A model generated the notes under the pieces. That model was not told the origin of the DNA. It saw nothing but the letters and a program-made list of their open reading frames with translations, and searched no databases. Of a stretch of 64,000 bases of DNA, positions 41,472 through 51,026 are shown one piece after another (position 1 is the first letter of the stretch; every line of letters starts with the position of its first letter). Position numbers and translations under genes: made by a program. This DNA is from Deinococcus sp. QL22 (lineage in GTDB: Bacteria > Deinococcota > Deinococci > Deinococcales > Deinococcaceae): NCBI RefSeq assembly GCF_023370075.1, contig NZ_CP097149.1, forward strand, positions 372,001 through 436,000, read 5' to 3'.

Positions 41472-43811
41472 ATGATCGAACAGTTGGGGCGGCGGATCAT
41501 CTGGAGACTGAGCTTGGTGGCCGCCCTGTTAATCTGGTCACAGGCGAGCGCCCAGCAAGCGTTTGCGACGCGTTACAGCAATCCCTTTACCAACGGCGAC
41601 ATCATGCTGATCGGGAATGTGAACTACTACTGCACCGCTGATAGAACGTTGGCGAGCGCCACGCAGGCCAGCAGATGCGCCAGCGCCCGCGCCGTGCAGC
41701 TGGGGAATCTGAACAATACCATCACCAACAATCAGGTGTATCTGGTCAACAGCGATACTGATAACGATCCTGCCACCATCAACTCCAGCTCTGCCACCCT
41801 GAATCTGACCTCTGGCAGTAGCGTGCTGTTTGCGGGGTTGTACTGGAGTGGCTCGTCTAGCAGCGCCGCCAATCGCCATTCAGTGTCTTTTGGTCTGCCA
41901 GGACAGGCAGTCTGCTCTCTTTCCTCGACAAACGTGGCCCGAATAGGCAACATCTATCAGGCGTTTGTAGACGTGACAGCACTCGTTCAGGCCGGAGGCA
42001 GCGGAGCCTACACGGTGGCCAACATCAACAGCACGCAGGGCGCGGGCACGTGGGCCAACTGGACTCTGGTGGTGGCCTTCAAAAACAGCGCCCTCCCCGT
42101 GCGAAACCTCTCTGTGTTCGACGGCTTGCAGAACGCCAGCGACCCCAGTGTTCCATTGGATATCGGCGTCAGTGGATTCCTGACCCCCAGTCTGGGCACC
42201 GTGAACAGCACCATTGGGGTGGTGGCTTACGACGGAGACCGGGGAGCCGGCGAGGGAGCCGGAACCGGAGGCAGCCTGCAATTCGGGGCCAACAGCGCCG
42301 CGCTCAGTCCGGTATTCAATGCCGCCAACCCCGTCAACGATGTGTTCAACTCCACCATTTCGGCGCTGGGCACAGAGGTCACGGCAGGCCGCAATCCCAC
42401 CTTCTCCAATACGCTGGGTCTGGATATAGACACGTTTGCCCCCAACACGCCGCTTCCCAACGGCAGCACGTCGGCAGTGGTGCGGGTCACCGGAAGCTCA
42501 AGCGACGTGATCTATCCGGGCATCATTACCCTCGCCACTGACATCTTTTTGCCCAACCTCAAAGACGGTCTGGGCAAAACAGTGACGGATCTGAATGGCG
42601 GGCGCGTGCTCCCCGGAGACCAACTGGAGTACGAATTGGTGATTAAAAATCAGGGCAACGACGGCACGGCAAACGTGGTGCTGACCGATGTGCTGCCCGC
42701 CAACACCAGCTTCGTGCCGGGTTCGTTGAGCCTGACGGGGGCCAATGCCGGAACTAAAACGAATGCGGCAGGCGACGATCAGGCCGAATATGACAGCGCA
42801 GGCAACCGAGTGGTGTTCCGGCTGGGCACAGGCGCAACGGCCTCGGCGGGCGGCCTGATTCTTCCCGGCAACGAGGCGCGGGTGCGCTTCCGGGTACAGG
42901 TAAACACGGGCACTCCCGGCGGCATGGCCATAGACAACACGGGCAACGTGTCTTACCGCCAGCAGACACTCGGCAATACCATCACCGACGCCAGCGACAG
43001 CAATTCCGCCCTGCCCGGTGACCAACCCGCCACCGTGATCGTCAGTGGCCCCGACCTGACGCTGACCAAAACGCATACGGGCAACTTTACGGCGGGGCAA
43101 CCGGGCAGCTTTATATTGCGGGTTTCGAATGCGGTGGGCTGGGCGGGCAGTTTGGGCACGGTCACGGTCACTGACACCCTACCTGCCGGAATGATCGCCC
43201 AAAGCATCGGTGGCGCAGGCTGGATCTGTACCCTCTCACCTCTGGGCTGCACCCGCTCCGACAGCTTGGCGGCAGGCGCGGTATTCCCCGACATTACACT
43301 GACGGTGATGGCGGCCAACGCAGGCAATTACACCAATGAAGCCAGCATCAGTGGCGGCGGCGAGGAACCCACCGCAGAGGTCAACAACAGCGCCAGCGAC
43401 GCCGCAACGGTGGTTCTGGTGCGCCCAGTGGTGACGCTGACCAAAACGGTGCGCAACATCACGCGGGCCAGCGCGGAAAGCGTAAACGTAGCAGGCTCGC
43501 CCGGCGACCTGTTGGAATACTGCGTCAACTTTGGCAACACGGGCGGCGCGGCCCCCAACTTTGTACTGAAGGACGCCCTGCCCGCCGAGACCAAGCCCAG
43601 GCTGGACGGCTACGGCCCCGGCACCGGCCCGGTTATTGGCCCTTCGACAGAACTGGGCTTGCGTCTTACCGTGAATAGCGCCGTGACCGACCTGACTTCG
43701 GCCCCTGACGCAGACCGGGGTGAGCTGGTGGGGCAGAATATGAAGCTCAACCTGGGCACGCTGGATGTGGGCAGCACGGGGCGGATTTGCATGCAGGCGA
43801 ATATCCGCTGA
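41472..43811 (+). CDS. Large secreted protein with DUF11 repeats
   Basis: Probable surface or extracellular protein of ~779 aa. The signal peptide is [20 protein letters not shown]. The N-terminal ~330 residues form a conserved-looking domain ([37 protein letters not shown]). DUF11-type beta repeats follow, at residues ~355-505, ~515-625 and ~645-775, each with the [13 protein letters not shown] / DTLPAGM type motif. The ATG at 41472 is taken, with no clear ribosome binding site; start uncertain. It separates ilvC from leuA and seems unrelated to them functionally. Confidence 0.8.
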   Translation: MIEQLGRRIIWRLSLVAALLIWSQASAQQAFATRYSNPFTNGDIMLIGNVNYYCTADRTLASATQASRCASARAVQLGNLNNTITNNQVYLVNSDTDNDPATINSSSATLNLTSGSSVLFAGLYWSGSSSSAANRHSVSFGLPGQAVCSLSSTNVARIGNIYQAFVDVTALVQAGGSGAYTVANINSTQGAGTWANWTLVVAFKNSALPVRNLSVFDGLQNASDPSVPLDIGVSGFLTPSLGTVNSTIGVVAYDGDRGAGEGAGTGGSLQFGANSAALSPVFNAANPVNDVFNSTISALGTEVTAGRNPTFSNTLGLDIDTFAPNTPLPNGSTSAVVRVTGSSSDVIYPGIITLATDIFLPNLKDGLGKTVTDLNGGRVLPGDQLEYELVIKNQGNDGTANVVLTDVLPANTSFVPGSLSLTGANAGTKTNAAGDDQAEYDSAGNRVVFRLGTGATASAGGLILPGNEARVRFRVQVNTGTPGGMAIDNTGNVSYRQQTLGNTITDASDSNSALPGDQPATVIVSGPDLTLTKTHTGNFTAGQPGSFILRVSNAVGWAGSLGTVTVTDTLPAGMIAQSIGGAGWICTLSPLGCTRSDSLAAGAVFPDITLTVMAANAGNYTNEASISGGGEEPTAEVNNSASDAATVVLVRPVVTLTKTVRNITRASAESVNVAGSPGDLLEYCVNFGNTGGAAPNFVLKDALPAETKPRLDGYGPGTGPVIGPSTELGLRLTVNSAVTDLTSAPDADRGELVGQNMKLNLGTLDVGSTGRICMQANIR

Positions 43812-43846
43812 GCCGGGAATCGCCGCACCCGTGTAGACGTGTGGGG

Positions 43847-43875
43847 TTGCCTTCATGGTGCCCGCCCTGTACAGT
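43847..43875 (+). promoter_or_regulatory. Promoter of the leuA leader
   Basis: TTGCCT (43847-43852), 17-nt spacer, TACAGT (43870-43875), then 6 nt to the ATG of the leader peptide. Confidence 0.75.
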
Positions 43876-43881
43876 CTCCGT

Positions 43882-43929
43882 ATGCAAGTATCTGGCCTGC
43901 TTCTTCTTAGCGTTCCTCCGGTGGAGTGA
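43882..43929 (+). CDS. leuL: leuA leader peptide (attenuator peptide)
   Basis: Fifteen residues, [15 protein letters not shown], with four consecutive Leu codons (43897-43908). Like the ilvB leader it has no ribosome binding site and its ATG stands 6 nt after the -10 box, so it should be read from a leaderless mRNA. The antiterminator strand lies in its last codons and the terminator follows. Confidence 0.82.
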   Translation: MQVSGLLLLSVPPVE

Positions 43930-43985
43930 GCGGCTAAGAACCGTGTCAGCCCCCCCGGAGGAACGCCCTTCGGGGGGTTTTCTTT
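43910..43985 (+). terminator. leuA attenuator: terminator and perfect 12-bp antiterminator
   Basis: Terminator: CCCCCCGGAGG (43951-43961) with CCTTCGGGGGG (43967-43977, one G-U), loop of 5, then TTTTCTTT. Antiterminator: GCGTTCCTCCGG (43910-43921) is perfectly complementary to CCGGAGGAACGC (43955-43966), which includes half of the terminator. The two structures are mutually exclusive. Confidence 0.85.
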
Positions 43986-44035
43986 GGTTCGCCCTTTCTA
44001 GCGTTCCCACCTTTCCCCCATCCTCAGGAGCCACC

Positions 44036-45586
44036 ATGACCCAGCAGACCCCCGCCATCCAGCCCATCCGAATTTTTGATACGACCCTGCGTGACGGCGA
44101 GCAAAGTCCCGGCGTGGCGCTGAACCACAGCCAGAAGCTGGAAATTGCCCACCAACTGGCGCGGCTGGGCGTAGACGTGATCGAGGCGGGCTTTCCGATT
44201 GCCAGCCCCGGCGATCTGGAGGGCGTAAGCCGCATTGCCCGCGAGGTACGGGGGCCGATTATTGCAGGGCTGGCACGGGCAAACCGGGCTGACATCGAGG
44301 CCGCCGCCAAAGCTGTAGAACTGGCCGAGCGGCCCCGAATTCATACCTTTATCGCCACCAGCCCCATTCATATGTCCAAGAAGTTGAACATGGAACCCGA
44401 CGCGGTGGTGGAACGGGCCGTAGAGGCAGTCCGTCTGGCCCGCACCTTTGTCGACGACGTGGAGTTCAGCGCCGAAGACGCCACCCGCTCCGATTGGCCC
44501 TTTTTGGCCCACATCTTCAAGGCCACGGTAGAGGCGGGCGCGACCACCATCAACGTGCCCGACACGGTGGGCTACACCACTCCTGAAGAAATGCGGGCGC
44601 TGTTTGCCTTCCTGAAGGGCGAATTGCCTGACCATGTGATCCTGTCAGCGCACTGTCACGACGATTTGGGTATGGCCGTCGCCAACTCTATTGCGGCGGC
44701 ACAGGGCGGGGCGCGTCAGATCGAATGCACCATCAACGGAATTGGCGAGCGGGCAGGCAACGCGGCGCTGGAAGAAATCGTGATGGCCTTTCATACCCGC
44801 AAGGATCATTACGGCTTTGAAACCGCTATCCGCACCCGCGAAATCTACCGGGCCAGCCGGATGGTCAGCCGCCTGAGCGGGATGCCAGTTCAGCCGAACA
44901 AGGGCGTGGTCGGCGACAATGCCTTTGCCCACGAATCGGGCATTCACCAGGACGGCGTGATCAAGGCCCGCGAAACCTACGAGATCATGAATGCCGAACT
45001 GGTGGGCCGCGAAGCCGCCGTGTTGGTGATGGGCAAACACTCGGGCCGCGCAGCCTTCCGCAAAGCCCTGACTGATCTGGGCTACGACGTGGCCGAAGAC
45101 CGCATCAAGGAGATGTTTGCCCGCTTTAAGGATTTGGCAGACCGCAAAGGCCAGATCTACGCCGACGATCTGCGGGCCTTGGTAGACAGCCGCACCGACA
45201 TTCCCCAGACCTTTGTGCTGGAAAAATTCCAGATCACCAGCGGCACCGATATGCAGCCCCTCGCCTATGTGCGCGTGACCACGCCCGACGGCCCCCGCGA
45301 GGCGACCAGCAGCGGCGACGGCGCAGTCGAAGCCATCTTCCACGCGCTGAATGCCGTGACGGGCATTGCCCCCGAACTGGAGGTCTACCGCGTACAGGCC
45401 GTGACCAAAGGCACCGAGGCGCTGGGAGAGGTCAGCGTGAATACCCGCTACGGCGAGATCAGCATTCACGGCACAGGCGTCGCGCCCGATGTGGTGGAGG
45501 CCAGCGCCCGTGCGTGGCTACGCGTGATCAATCAGATCGTGGCAGGCATGGGCAAGAGCCGCCAGATCAGTCAAACGACGGCGTAG
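44036..45586 (+). CDS. leuA: 2-isopropylmalate synthase
   Basis: Condenses acetyl-CoA with 2-ketoisovalerate, the committed step to leucine. The catalytic barrel starts [17 protein letters not shown] (metal-binding Asp), followed by [17 protein letters not shown] (His-x-His metal ligands) and [16 protein letters not shown]. The C-terminal ~120 residues form the LeuA dimer/regulatory domain responsible for leucine feedback. 516 aa. ATG after CAGGAG; the longer frame beginning at 43787 crosses the leader and is rejected. Regulated by the upstream attenuator. Confidence 0.95.
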   Translation: MTQQTPAIQPIRIFDTTLRDGEQSPGVALNHSQKLEIAHQLARLGVDVIEAGFPIASPGDLEGVSRIAREVRGPIIAGLARANRADIEAAAKAVELAERPRIHTFIATSPIHMSKKLNMEPDAVVERAVEAVRLARTFVDDVEFSAEDATRSDWPFLAHIFKATVEAGATTINVPDTVGYTTPEEMRALFAFLKGELPDHVILSAHCHDDLGMAVANSIAAAQGGARQIECTINGIGERAGNAALEEIVMAFHTRKDHYGFETAIRTREIYRASRMVSRLSGMPVQPNKGVVGDNAFAHESGIHQDGVIKARETYEIMNAELVGREAAVLVMGKHSGRAAFRKALTDLGYDVAEDRIKEMFARFKDLADRKGQIYADDLRALVDSRTDIPQTFVLEKFQITSGTDMQPLAYVRVTTPDGPREATSSGDGAVEAIFHALNAVTGIAPELEVYRVQAVTKGTEALGEVSVNTRYGEISIHGTGVAPDVVEASARAWLRVINQIVAGMGKSRQISQTTA

Positions 45587-45605
45587 CAAACAGGGAGTGC
45601 AGAAT

Positions 45606-45646
45606 GTGGATCGTATAGGTGAATTTTTCTACACTACACGATCCAC
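45606..45646. promoter_or_regulatory. Palindrome upstream of ABM gene, possible operator
   Basis: GTGGATCGT (45606-45614) and ACGATCCAC (45638-45646) are perfect 9-bp arms around a 23-bp AT-rich centre. The right arm ends 4 bp before the TAGACT -10 box, so a bound dimer would cover the -35 region. It has no U-tract, which argues against a leuA terminator. Confidence 0.5.
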
Positions 45647-45650
45647 CCTC

Positions 45651-45661
45651 TAGACTCCTTT
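45651..45661 (+). promoter_or_regulatory. Leaderless promoter -10 of ABM gene
   Basis: TAGACT (45651-45656), 5 nt, then ATG at 45662. Confidence 0.55.
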
Positions 45662-45973
45662 ATGCCTCAACCCATTCTCGAAGTCGCCGTCCTGAATATC
45701 ATTCCCGGCCAGAACGCTGAATTTGAAGCCGCGTTCCGGGTCGCGCAAAACATCATTTCGGGTATAGATGGCTACGTGCGCCACACCCTGCAGCACTGCC
45801 TGGAGCGGCCTGGCGAATACGTGCTGCTGGTCTGGTGGGAGTCGCTGGAGGCGCATACGGTGGGCTTTCGCGGCAGCCCGCAGTACGCACAGTGGCGGAC
45901 GTTGCTGCACCATTTCTACGATCCGTTTCCCACTGTGCTGCATTACGGCGCGGTAGAAGGCGTACCCGCCTGA
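45662..45973 (+). CDS. Antibiotic biosynthesis monooxygenase (ABM) domain protein
   Basis: Small ferredoxin-like dimeric alpha/beta-barrel protein of 103 aa. The pattern LEVAVLNIIPGQNAEFEAAF, GYVRHTLQHCLERPGEYVLLVWWESLEAHT and FRGSPQYAQWRTLLHHFYDPFPTVLHY fits the ABM/YgiN family; its members are cofactor-less oxygenases, heme-degrading enzymes or have unknown function. Preceded by a palindrome that may be an operator. Confidence 0.8.
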   Translation: MPQPILEVAVLNIIPGQNAEFEAAFRVAQNIISGIDGYVRHTLQHCLERPGEYVLLVWWESLEAHTVGFRGSPQYAQWRTLLHHFYDPFPTVLHYGAVEGVPA

Positions 45974-46016
45974 CCGTACAAACGCCTCTGCCCTCATCAG
46001 TTGGTTTCGTGACAAC

Positions 46017-46388
46017 ATGGCAGGCGTGAATTCTCTCCTTCTCCGAACCGTCGTCTTTACGGGTATCCTGATCGGCGGCGTCAATATTATCTTTGCGGGT
46101 GTGGAGTACGGCTTTTCAGCCTTGCCCATCTGGTTTTATCTGTCTCAACTGCTGCTGATTCCGGCCATGTTCATTCCCATGCGGATGTTTGCACAGGCCT
46201 CTATTACCCCCGAATTCCTGCGCCGCGCCACACTGTACGCGCTGGGCTGGGCTGTGCCCTACGCCATCTACAAATTCGCGGGCGACGCACTAAATCCGGC
46301 ATTCAGTCCGGTGGCTTCACTGATCGGCTACGTCATTACCGTGCTGTTGTTTGCCGGAATTTTTGCAGCCATTCGCAAGCCGAAATAA
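46017..46388 (+). CDS. Small hypothetical integral membrane protein
   Basis: 123 aa with four predicted hydrophobic segments (VVFTGILIGGVNIIFAG, WFYLSQLLLIPAMFIP, LYALGWAVPYAIYKFAG, LIGYVITVLLFAGIFAAI) and a basic C-terminus. Family not recognised. ATG at 46017 or GTG at 46026 could start it. Twelve bases before the next gene, so probably co-transcribed with it. Confidence 0.65.
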   Translation: MAGVNSLLLRTVVFTGILIGGVNIIFAGVEYGFSALPIWFYLSQLLLIPAMFIPMRMFAQASITPEFLRRATLYALGWAVPYAIYKFAGDALNPAFSPVASLIGYVITVLLFAGIFAAIRKPK

Positions 46389-46400
46389 GCTGGAGAAGCC

Positions 46401-47105
46401 ATGAGACTTGCCATTCTGTCAGATGTTCACGGCAACAGCTTTGCGCTGCGGGCCGTGCTAAAAGACGTGCAGGCCACCAGCCCCGACGCGCTGTACAACC
46501 TGGGCGATACGGTCTGGGGGGCGTCTGACCCGGCCACCGCCTGGGCATTGCAGGCCGAATTTGCACCGCCCACCGTGCGCGGCAACACCGACGAGCGCAT
46601 GGCTGGAATGCGGGCAGGCAAAGACGCCATGCGCGGCTGGGTGGCTTCCCAGTTGCCCAACGATTTGGCCGCACAATTGGGCCAGCTCCCCACTTTTGTA
46701 GACGTGGCAGGCGGCGAGGTGCGCCTTGCACATGGCAGCCCGCGTGACCCCTGGGAAGCCCTGATGCTGTCGGGGGAAGAAGAACGCCCCGCCACACCCG
46801 CCGAGCTACGCGAACGGTTGGGTAAATTTGCGGGGGCCGTCTGCGTGGTAGGCCATACCCATCAAGAAATGCTGCGGGTGCAGGAGGGCGTCAGTTTGGT
46901 GAATGCCGGCCCGGTCAGCCGTCAAAAAGATGGGTTGCCTGTAGCCCGCTGGCTCCTGCTGACCCGGCAAAACGCCCACTGGAACATAGAATTTCGCCGC
47001 ACACCGTATGATGTGCAGGCGGCGGCAGCTTGGGCCAGAGCCAACGCCCCAACCAAGATTGGCGAGGATGAGGCGGCGTGGCTCCTGGCGGGGCAGGAAC
47101 CTTGA
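46401..47105 (+). CDS. Calcineurin-like metallophosphoesterase (paralogue 2)
   Basis: 234-aa enzyme related to the one at 10216-11109. LAILSDVHGNSFALRAVL (D-x-H), NLGDTVWG (GD), VRGNTDE (GNxD variant), LAHGSP and VGHTHQE (His ligands). Ribosome binding site GGAG. It overlaps the following phosphatase gene at its stop codon. Substrate unknown. Confidence 0.85.
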   Translation: MRLAILSDVHGNSFALRAVLKDVQATSPDALYNLGDTVWGASDPATAWALQAEFAPPTVRGNTDERMAGMRAGKDAMRGWVASQLPNDLAAQLGQLPTFVDVAGGEVRLAHGSPRDPWEALMLSGEEERPATPAELRERLGKFAGAVCVVGHTHQEMLRVQEGVSLVNAGPVSRQKDGLPVARWLLLTRQNAHWNIEFRRTPYDVQAAAAWARANAPTKIGEDEAAWLLAGQEP

Positions 47106-47482
47106 CCCAACAGCCAGAGATTCAGGCACGCCCCCTCCGCGTGGTGTTCATCTGCGCCCAAAACAAGCTCCGGAGTCCGACTGCCGAAGCCGTGTTTCGC
47201 ACGGGCCACGGCTGGAAAGTGGCTTCGGCGGGCACCAACCGCGACGCCGAAACCCCGGTATCGCGTGACCTGCTGGAATGGGCCGACATAGCTGTCTGCA
47301 TGGAAAAGTGTCATCGCGATATCCTGCGCCAGAAGTTCCGGGGCGCATTGCCCGATGAGCGCATCCTCACGCTGGGCATTCCCGACGATTACGACTACAT
47401 GGACGCCGATCTGGTGACGCTGCTGGAACGGCTGGTGCCGGGGCGCTTGGCGGACACACGCCCCAGGCCGGAGCATCCATGA
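47102..47482 (+). CDS. Low-molecular-weight protein tyrosine phosphatase-like protein
   Basis: ~126-aa phosphatase-fold protein. VVFICAQNKLRSPTAEAVF carries the C-x5-R-S P-loop (Cys nucleophile, Arg) near the N-terminus. GIPDDYDYMDADLV holds the expected distal general-acid Asp. TTG at 47102 overlaps the previous stop (TTGA); GTG at 47078 is a longer alternative. Its stop overlaps the racemase ATG (ATGA), forming a tight phosphoesterase-phosphatase-racemase operon. Confidence 0.78.
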   Translation: MTQQPEIQARPLRVVFICAQNKLRSPTAEAVFRTGHGWKVASAGTNRDAETPVSRDLLEWADIAVCMEKCHRDILRQKFRGALPDERILTLGIPDDYDYMDADLVTLLERLVPGRLADTRPRPEHP

Positions 47483-47549
47483 AACTGATCGGTCTGCTGG
47501 GCGGCATGAGCTGGACGAGTAGCGCGGAATACTACAGGTTGCTGAATGA

Positions 47550-48598
47550 ACGTGAGTTCGGGTTAAGCCACGAGCTTCAAGGGGCCTGCTTGCGGGATCA
47601 GCGAGGGCTTCTTGGGCTGGCGGGAATAGGCAATCAGCCCACACACGAGATTGACCATGAAGTTGACTGGGCTGCGGTGACGGGAATGCTCGATCTGGCT
47701 GATGTTTTTCAGTTGATCAATGACGGACTCAATGATGGCTCTCTTCCTGAGGAAGAGAGCGTCTTCGCTCAACACGGGGACAGCGCATTTCATGTTTTTG
47801 CGGAGCCGGGTGTGTAACGCGACGTGGTGCTTATTCGAGAGCTCAGTCACCAGTGCTTGTGAGATGTAGCCGCGATCTGCGAACAGCTTTCCAAACAGGG
47901 AAAACAGGTCGTGTTGAAAACACTCCCGCAGGGCTGCGCGGTCATCTCTATCTCCTGGAGTGAGGCCCACCCACAGCAACTCACCAGAGTCGTTACAGAT
48001 CAAGTGCAGCTTGAAGCCATAGAACCAGCCCATGGAGGTCTTGCCCAAGGCGGCGTTCTCCTTGAACACCCGGTGGGTGTTCATTCGCTTCAGCCGACAG
48101 ACTTCCAACTTGGTGGAGTCAACGAAAGAAATCCCGGTACACGCACCAAAGCTGCGATAGAGGTAGATCACCAGATGCAGCAGCGCCCGTGGCATCAACT
48201 CCACGAAACGGGAATAGGTTGGCGCTTTTGGGAAGTCGGCTCGCCCATGCGTCAGGATTTCCGTCGTGTAGTACGCCTTGAACTGACGGTAGCTTGATTG
48301 ATGGAAGGCGATGAGGATCGTCATGATTTCGCTGAGGTGCAGTCCAGTGGGACGATTCCGGATGAGGTGGGCGTGTAGGGCCTGCTCTTCCAGAGCAGGC
48401 CGAGTGAGCAAAAATTGGAATGGTGGGAGCGTTTGGCAGAAGTCGTCAACATCGCAAAACAATTCGAGTATGGTCATGGTGGCTCCTGAGTGGGTGTGCA
48501 AACCAATCATCTCAGTGAGCCTCAATTTGTGCCAAATATTCGTTTAAAAACAGAATTAAAAGCTAGATTACGTCAATAAGCTTAACCCGAACTCACGT
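47550..48598. mobile_element. IS982-family insertion sequence (1049 bp), complete
   Basis: Perfect 19-bp terminal inverted repeats ACGTGAGTTCGGGTTAAGC (47550-47568) and its complement (48580-48598). The 7-bp direct duplication TGAATGA flanks it (47543-47549 and 48599-48605). Counting the ends one base longer gives 5 bp GAATG, because the junction is ambiguous. It encodes one transposase on the minus strand whose TAA stop lies inside the left repeat. Intact ends suggest a recent insertion. Confidence 0.92.
47563..48477 (-). CDS. IS982-family DDE transposase
   Basis: 304-aa transposase. IMTILIAFHQSSYRQFKAYY is typical of the family's N-terminus. FVDSTKLEVCR (first Asp), KLHLICNDSGELLWVGLTPGDRDD (second acidic region), LFADRGYIS and an RAIIESVIDQLKN block (Glu) form the DDE core. 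ATG at 48477 follows AGGAG. Full length, probably active. Confidence 0.9.
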   Translation of the reverse strand: MTILELFCDVDDFCQTLPPFQFLLTRPALEEQALHAHLIRNRPTGLHLSEIMTILIAFHQSSYRQFKAYYTTEILTHGRADFPKAPTYSRFVELMPRALLHLVIYLYRSFGACTGISFVDSTKLEVCRLKRMNTHRVFKENAALGKTSMGWFYGFKLHLICNDSGELLWVGLTPGDRDDRAALRECFQHDLFSLFGKLFADRGYISQALVTELSNKHHVALHTRLRKNMKCAVPVLSEDALFLRKRAIIESVIDQLKNISQIEHSRHRSPVNFMVNLVCGLIAYSRQPKKPSLIPQAGPLKLVA

Positions 48599-49243
48599 TG
48601 AATGAAGAAGTGGCGCGGCGTCTGGGTGGCCTGCACTCGGCGCGGGTGCTGCTGCATTCGGTGGATTTTGCAGAAGTGGCCGCCCTGCAACGCGGCGGGC
48701 ACTGGGACGAAGCGGGAACCCTGCTGGCCGAGGCCGCCAGAGGGCTGGAACGGGCGGGGGCCGAAGCTGTCCTGCTGGCAACCAATACCATGCACAAGGT
48801 CGGCCCGCAGATCGAAGCCGCCGTGAATTTGCCGCTGCTTCACATCGTAGACGGCACGGCAGAGGCGATCCGGGCAGCGGGCCTAAGCCGAGTGGGGCTG
48901 CTGGCAACAGCCTTTACGATGGAGCAAGACTTCTACACGGGGCGGCTCAAAGAGCAGTTTGGAATAGACACGCTGACGCCGCCCGCCCAAGACCGCGCCG
49001 AAATTCACCGGATCATTTATGACGAACTGTGCCGCAATGAAATCTTAGAGGCGTCACGCGAAACATACAGGCGCGTGATGGCTGATCTGGTGGCACGCGG
49101 CGCACAGGGCATTATCTTGGGCTGCACCGAAATCACGCTGCTGGTGGGGGCCGACGATACGGCTGTGCCCGTCTTCGATACGACCCGGCTGCATGTGCAG
49201 GCCGCCGTAGACTGGGCGCTGGATTCTTGACTCTAGTTAACGC

Positions 49244-49675
49244 TTACTTGCTCTGAAGCGTAGAGCGGCGAATATTGAGTTCCGAACCGTCCTTGGTGGT
49301 CAGGGTCAGGCTGTCGGCCACCCGGATTGCGGTCAGGGTTTGGCCCGATAAGGCCTTGATCAGCGCGGTTTCTTGCTGACCCACAGCCACCGAACACGCC
49401 ACACGGGTACTGACCAGCACCCCGAACGACAGTTGATTGCCGCTTAGGGTGACCGGGCCGTTTATAAAGTTGCAGCCCGCCTTCCCTGTAACGGTCAAGC
49501 TGTTGCCTGCCCCACTGAACTTGAGGGTCGGCACAAAGCCGCGCACCGGAATCACGTTGGGGAGCGTCCAGCCCACCACTTTCCAATTGCCCAACACATC
49601 GGTAGGGCCGGAAGGCTGAGCCGTGGCAGAGGTTGCAGCAACAAACATCAGGGCGGCCAGAGGCAGGAGCTTCAT
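49244..49675 (-). CDS. Secreted META-domain protein (single domain)
   Basis: 143 aa: the signal peptide MKLLPLAALMFVAATSATAQ is followed by one META/HslJ-like domain (LGNWKVVGWTLPN, FSGAGNSLTVTGKAGCNFINGPV, STRVACSV) with the usual GCN motif and second Cys. Members include heat-inducible HslJ; molecular role unknown. Co-oriented with the three-domain META protein upstream of it in transcription. Confidence 0.8.
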   Translation of the reverse strand: MKLLPLAALMFVAATSATAQPSGPTDVLGNWKVVGWTLPNVIPVRGFVPTLKFSGAGNSLTVTGKAGCNFINGPVTLSGNQLSFGVLVSTRVACSVAVGQQETALIKALSGQTLTAIRVADSLTLTTKDGSELNIRRSTLQSK

Positions 49676-49770
49676 CTTCCCTCTGTTCTACCCAATCCAA
49701 GCTGATCAAACGTGAGATTTTACACGAAGCCGCCAGAGGGCTGACTGGCTGTCACTTGGCTGCCAGCTCC

Positions 49771-50913
49771 TCAACGGCCAAAGGTCAGGGTGACATCGGC
49801 GGTGTTCAGGGTCAGCGTTTGTCCCTGCACCGTCAGGGTGGGGCGGCTGTCCAGCACCGACAACAGTGGGGTGCTTTCCGCATCCATGCAGGCCATCATC
49901 GTGCTCGTCAGCGGGGAGGTCAGCACCAACTGGTTGCCCTCCATGCGGTAGGAGCCGCCGTAAGAATTACAGCCGTCACTGCCGCCGACCCGGCCCCCTT
50001 CTAACCTAAGGGTCACGGGTTTGGGTGTGGTGGGCGCCGCCTGACCGTTGACCTGCCGGAGTGTGTAGGGCGTGGCGGCGACAGGTTGTGAGGGCAACCC
50101 GGTAGCCGCGCCCGCCGTACGCGAGAGGGTCACGGTTCCGGTAGGGCCGCTGAGTACCAGAGACGACGAACTGAATTTGGCCGAAAGAGTCCCTGACAAT
50201 GCTTGGAGCAACGCCCTTTCCTGTGCCATGCGCGGCGCGTCGCACATCATCCGGGTGGTGGCGAGTGGCCCGAATGTGACCGCCGTGCCTGAGGTGGTGA
50301 CCCGGCCTACGGCGCGGTTACAGCCTGCCGTACCGCTGAGTGCAAAGCCAGTGGCGTCAGGGGCAAAGGTGAACGACGCCTGTGCAGGCAAGGCCACCTG
50401 ACGCCCGCCTGCCACCAGACGCGTTACGAACCAGTTGCCTTCCAGAGTGGTCATGCCCTGCCCCTTTCCGCCTGAAGAAACGATAGGCGGCGTCATGGTC
50501 TGAGAGGAGGTAAACACGAGCTGATCGGTCTTGCCCGAAAACAGCGTCAGTGTTTTGCCCTGCACAGCAAAGCGCGAGACCCCGCGCATCAGATTTACAA
50601 AACGTTCTTCCAGGCCGTCAATTCGGTCAGGACAGGCACGGCGGGTGGTCGACAATACCGTAAAACGCAAAATGTCGCCGCGCGTGGCAAAGTTGGCGCG
50701 GTAGGTGTTGCAAGACGTACTACCCGACGCCGCCGTACCACTTAAGCTCAGGGTCGGGCGCGGCGCAGCTTGGCCCGGCGACACCAACTTTCCGTTTTCA
50801 GTTAGCCCGGTCAGTGTCCAGTTGGTGCCCACGAAGGGCGAGGTTTGAGCGGACGCAGGAGCAGAAAGAGCAACGGTCAGGGCGGCGGCAGTCAGAGCAA
50901 AGAGGGAACGCAT
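49771..50913 (-). CDS. Secreted protein with three META domains
   Basis: 380 aa. Signal peptide MRSLFALTAAALTVALSAPA. META domains at residues ~27-135, ~150-260 and ~275-380, each with the C-N motif (TSCNTYRANF, AGCNRAVGRV, DGCNSYGGSY) and a later Cys (RRACPD, RMMCDA, MMACMD). Start at 50913 chosen from the signal peptide; a longer in-frame GTG exists at 50973. Envelope protein of unknown function. Confidence 0.8.
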   Translation of the reverse strand: MRSLFALTAAALTVALSAPASAQTSPFVGTNWTLTGLTENGKLVSPGQAAPRPTLSLSGTAASGSTSCNTYRANFATRGDILRFTVLSTTRRACPDRIDGLEERFVNLMRGVSRFAVQGKTLTLFSGKTDQLVFTSSQTMTPPIVSSGGKGQGMTTLEGNWFVTRLVAGGRQVALPAQASFTFAPDATGFALSGTAGCNRAVGRVTTSGTAVTFGPLATTRMMCDAPRMAQERALLQALSGTLSAKFSSSSLVLSGPTGTVTLSRTAGAATGLPSQPVAATPYTLRQVNGQAAPTTPKPVTLRLEGGRVGGSDGCNSYGGSYRMEGNQLVLTSPLTSTMMACMDAESTPLLSVLDSRPTLTVQGQTLTLNTADVTLTFGR

Positions 50914-51026
50914 ATGACCAGTTGTACGCTTTTGTTCTGACGGGCGCGTGAACATTGGCTGACGGACATACATAAAGGAGACGGCCCCTGCTCTACCGTC
51001 TCCCCTAAAGTGAGCTCTGTACGGCT

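Larger units (their letters stand above)
47479..49230 (+). pseudogene. Aspartate/glutamate racemase gene split by an IS element
   Basis: The N-terminal piece MKLIGLLGGMSWTSSAEYYR (47479-47549) and the C-terminal piece from 48599 (EVARRLGGLHSARVLLHSVDF ... LATNTMHK ... IILGCTEITLLVG) belong to one aspartate/glutamate racemase. Removing 47550-48598 plus one target duplication restores a continuous frame (LLNEEVARRLGG) of ~235 aa with both catalytic Cys regions (ATNTMHK stands where Cys is often found; GCTE is present). The frame was therefore intact before a single clean insertion. Confidence 0.88.

Noticed and set aside
43787..44035. N-terminal extension of leuA
   Set aside because: Would run through the leader peptide, attenuator and promoter; ATG 44036 follows CAGGAG and matches LeuA N-termini.
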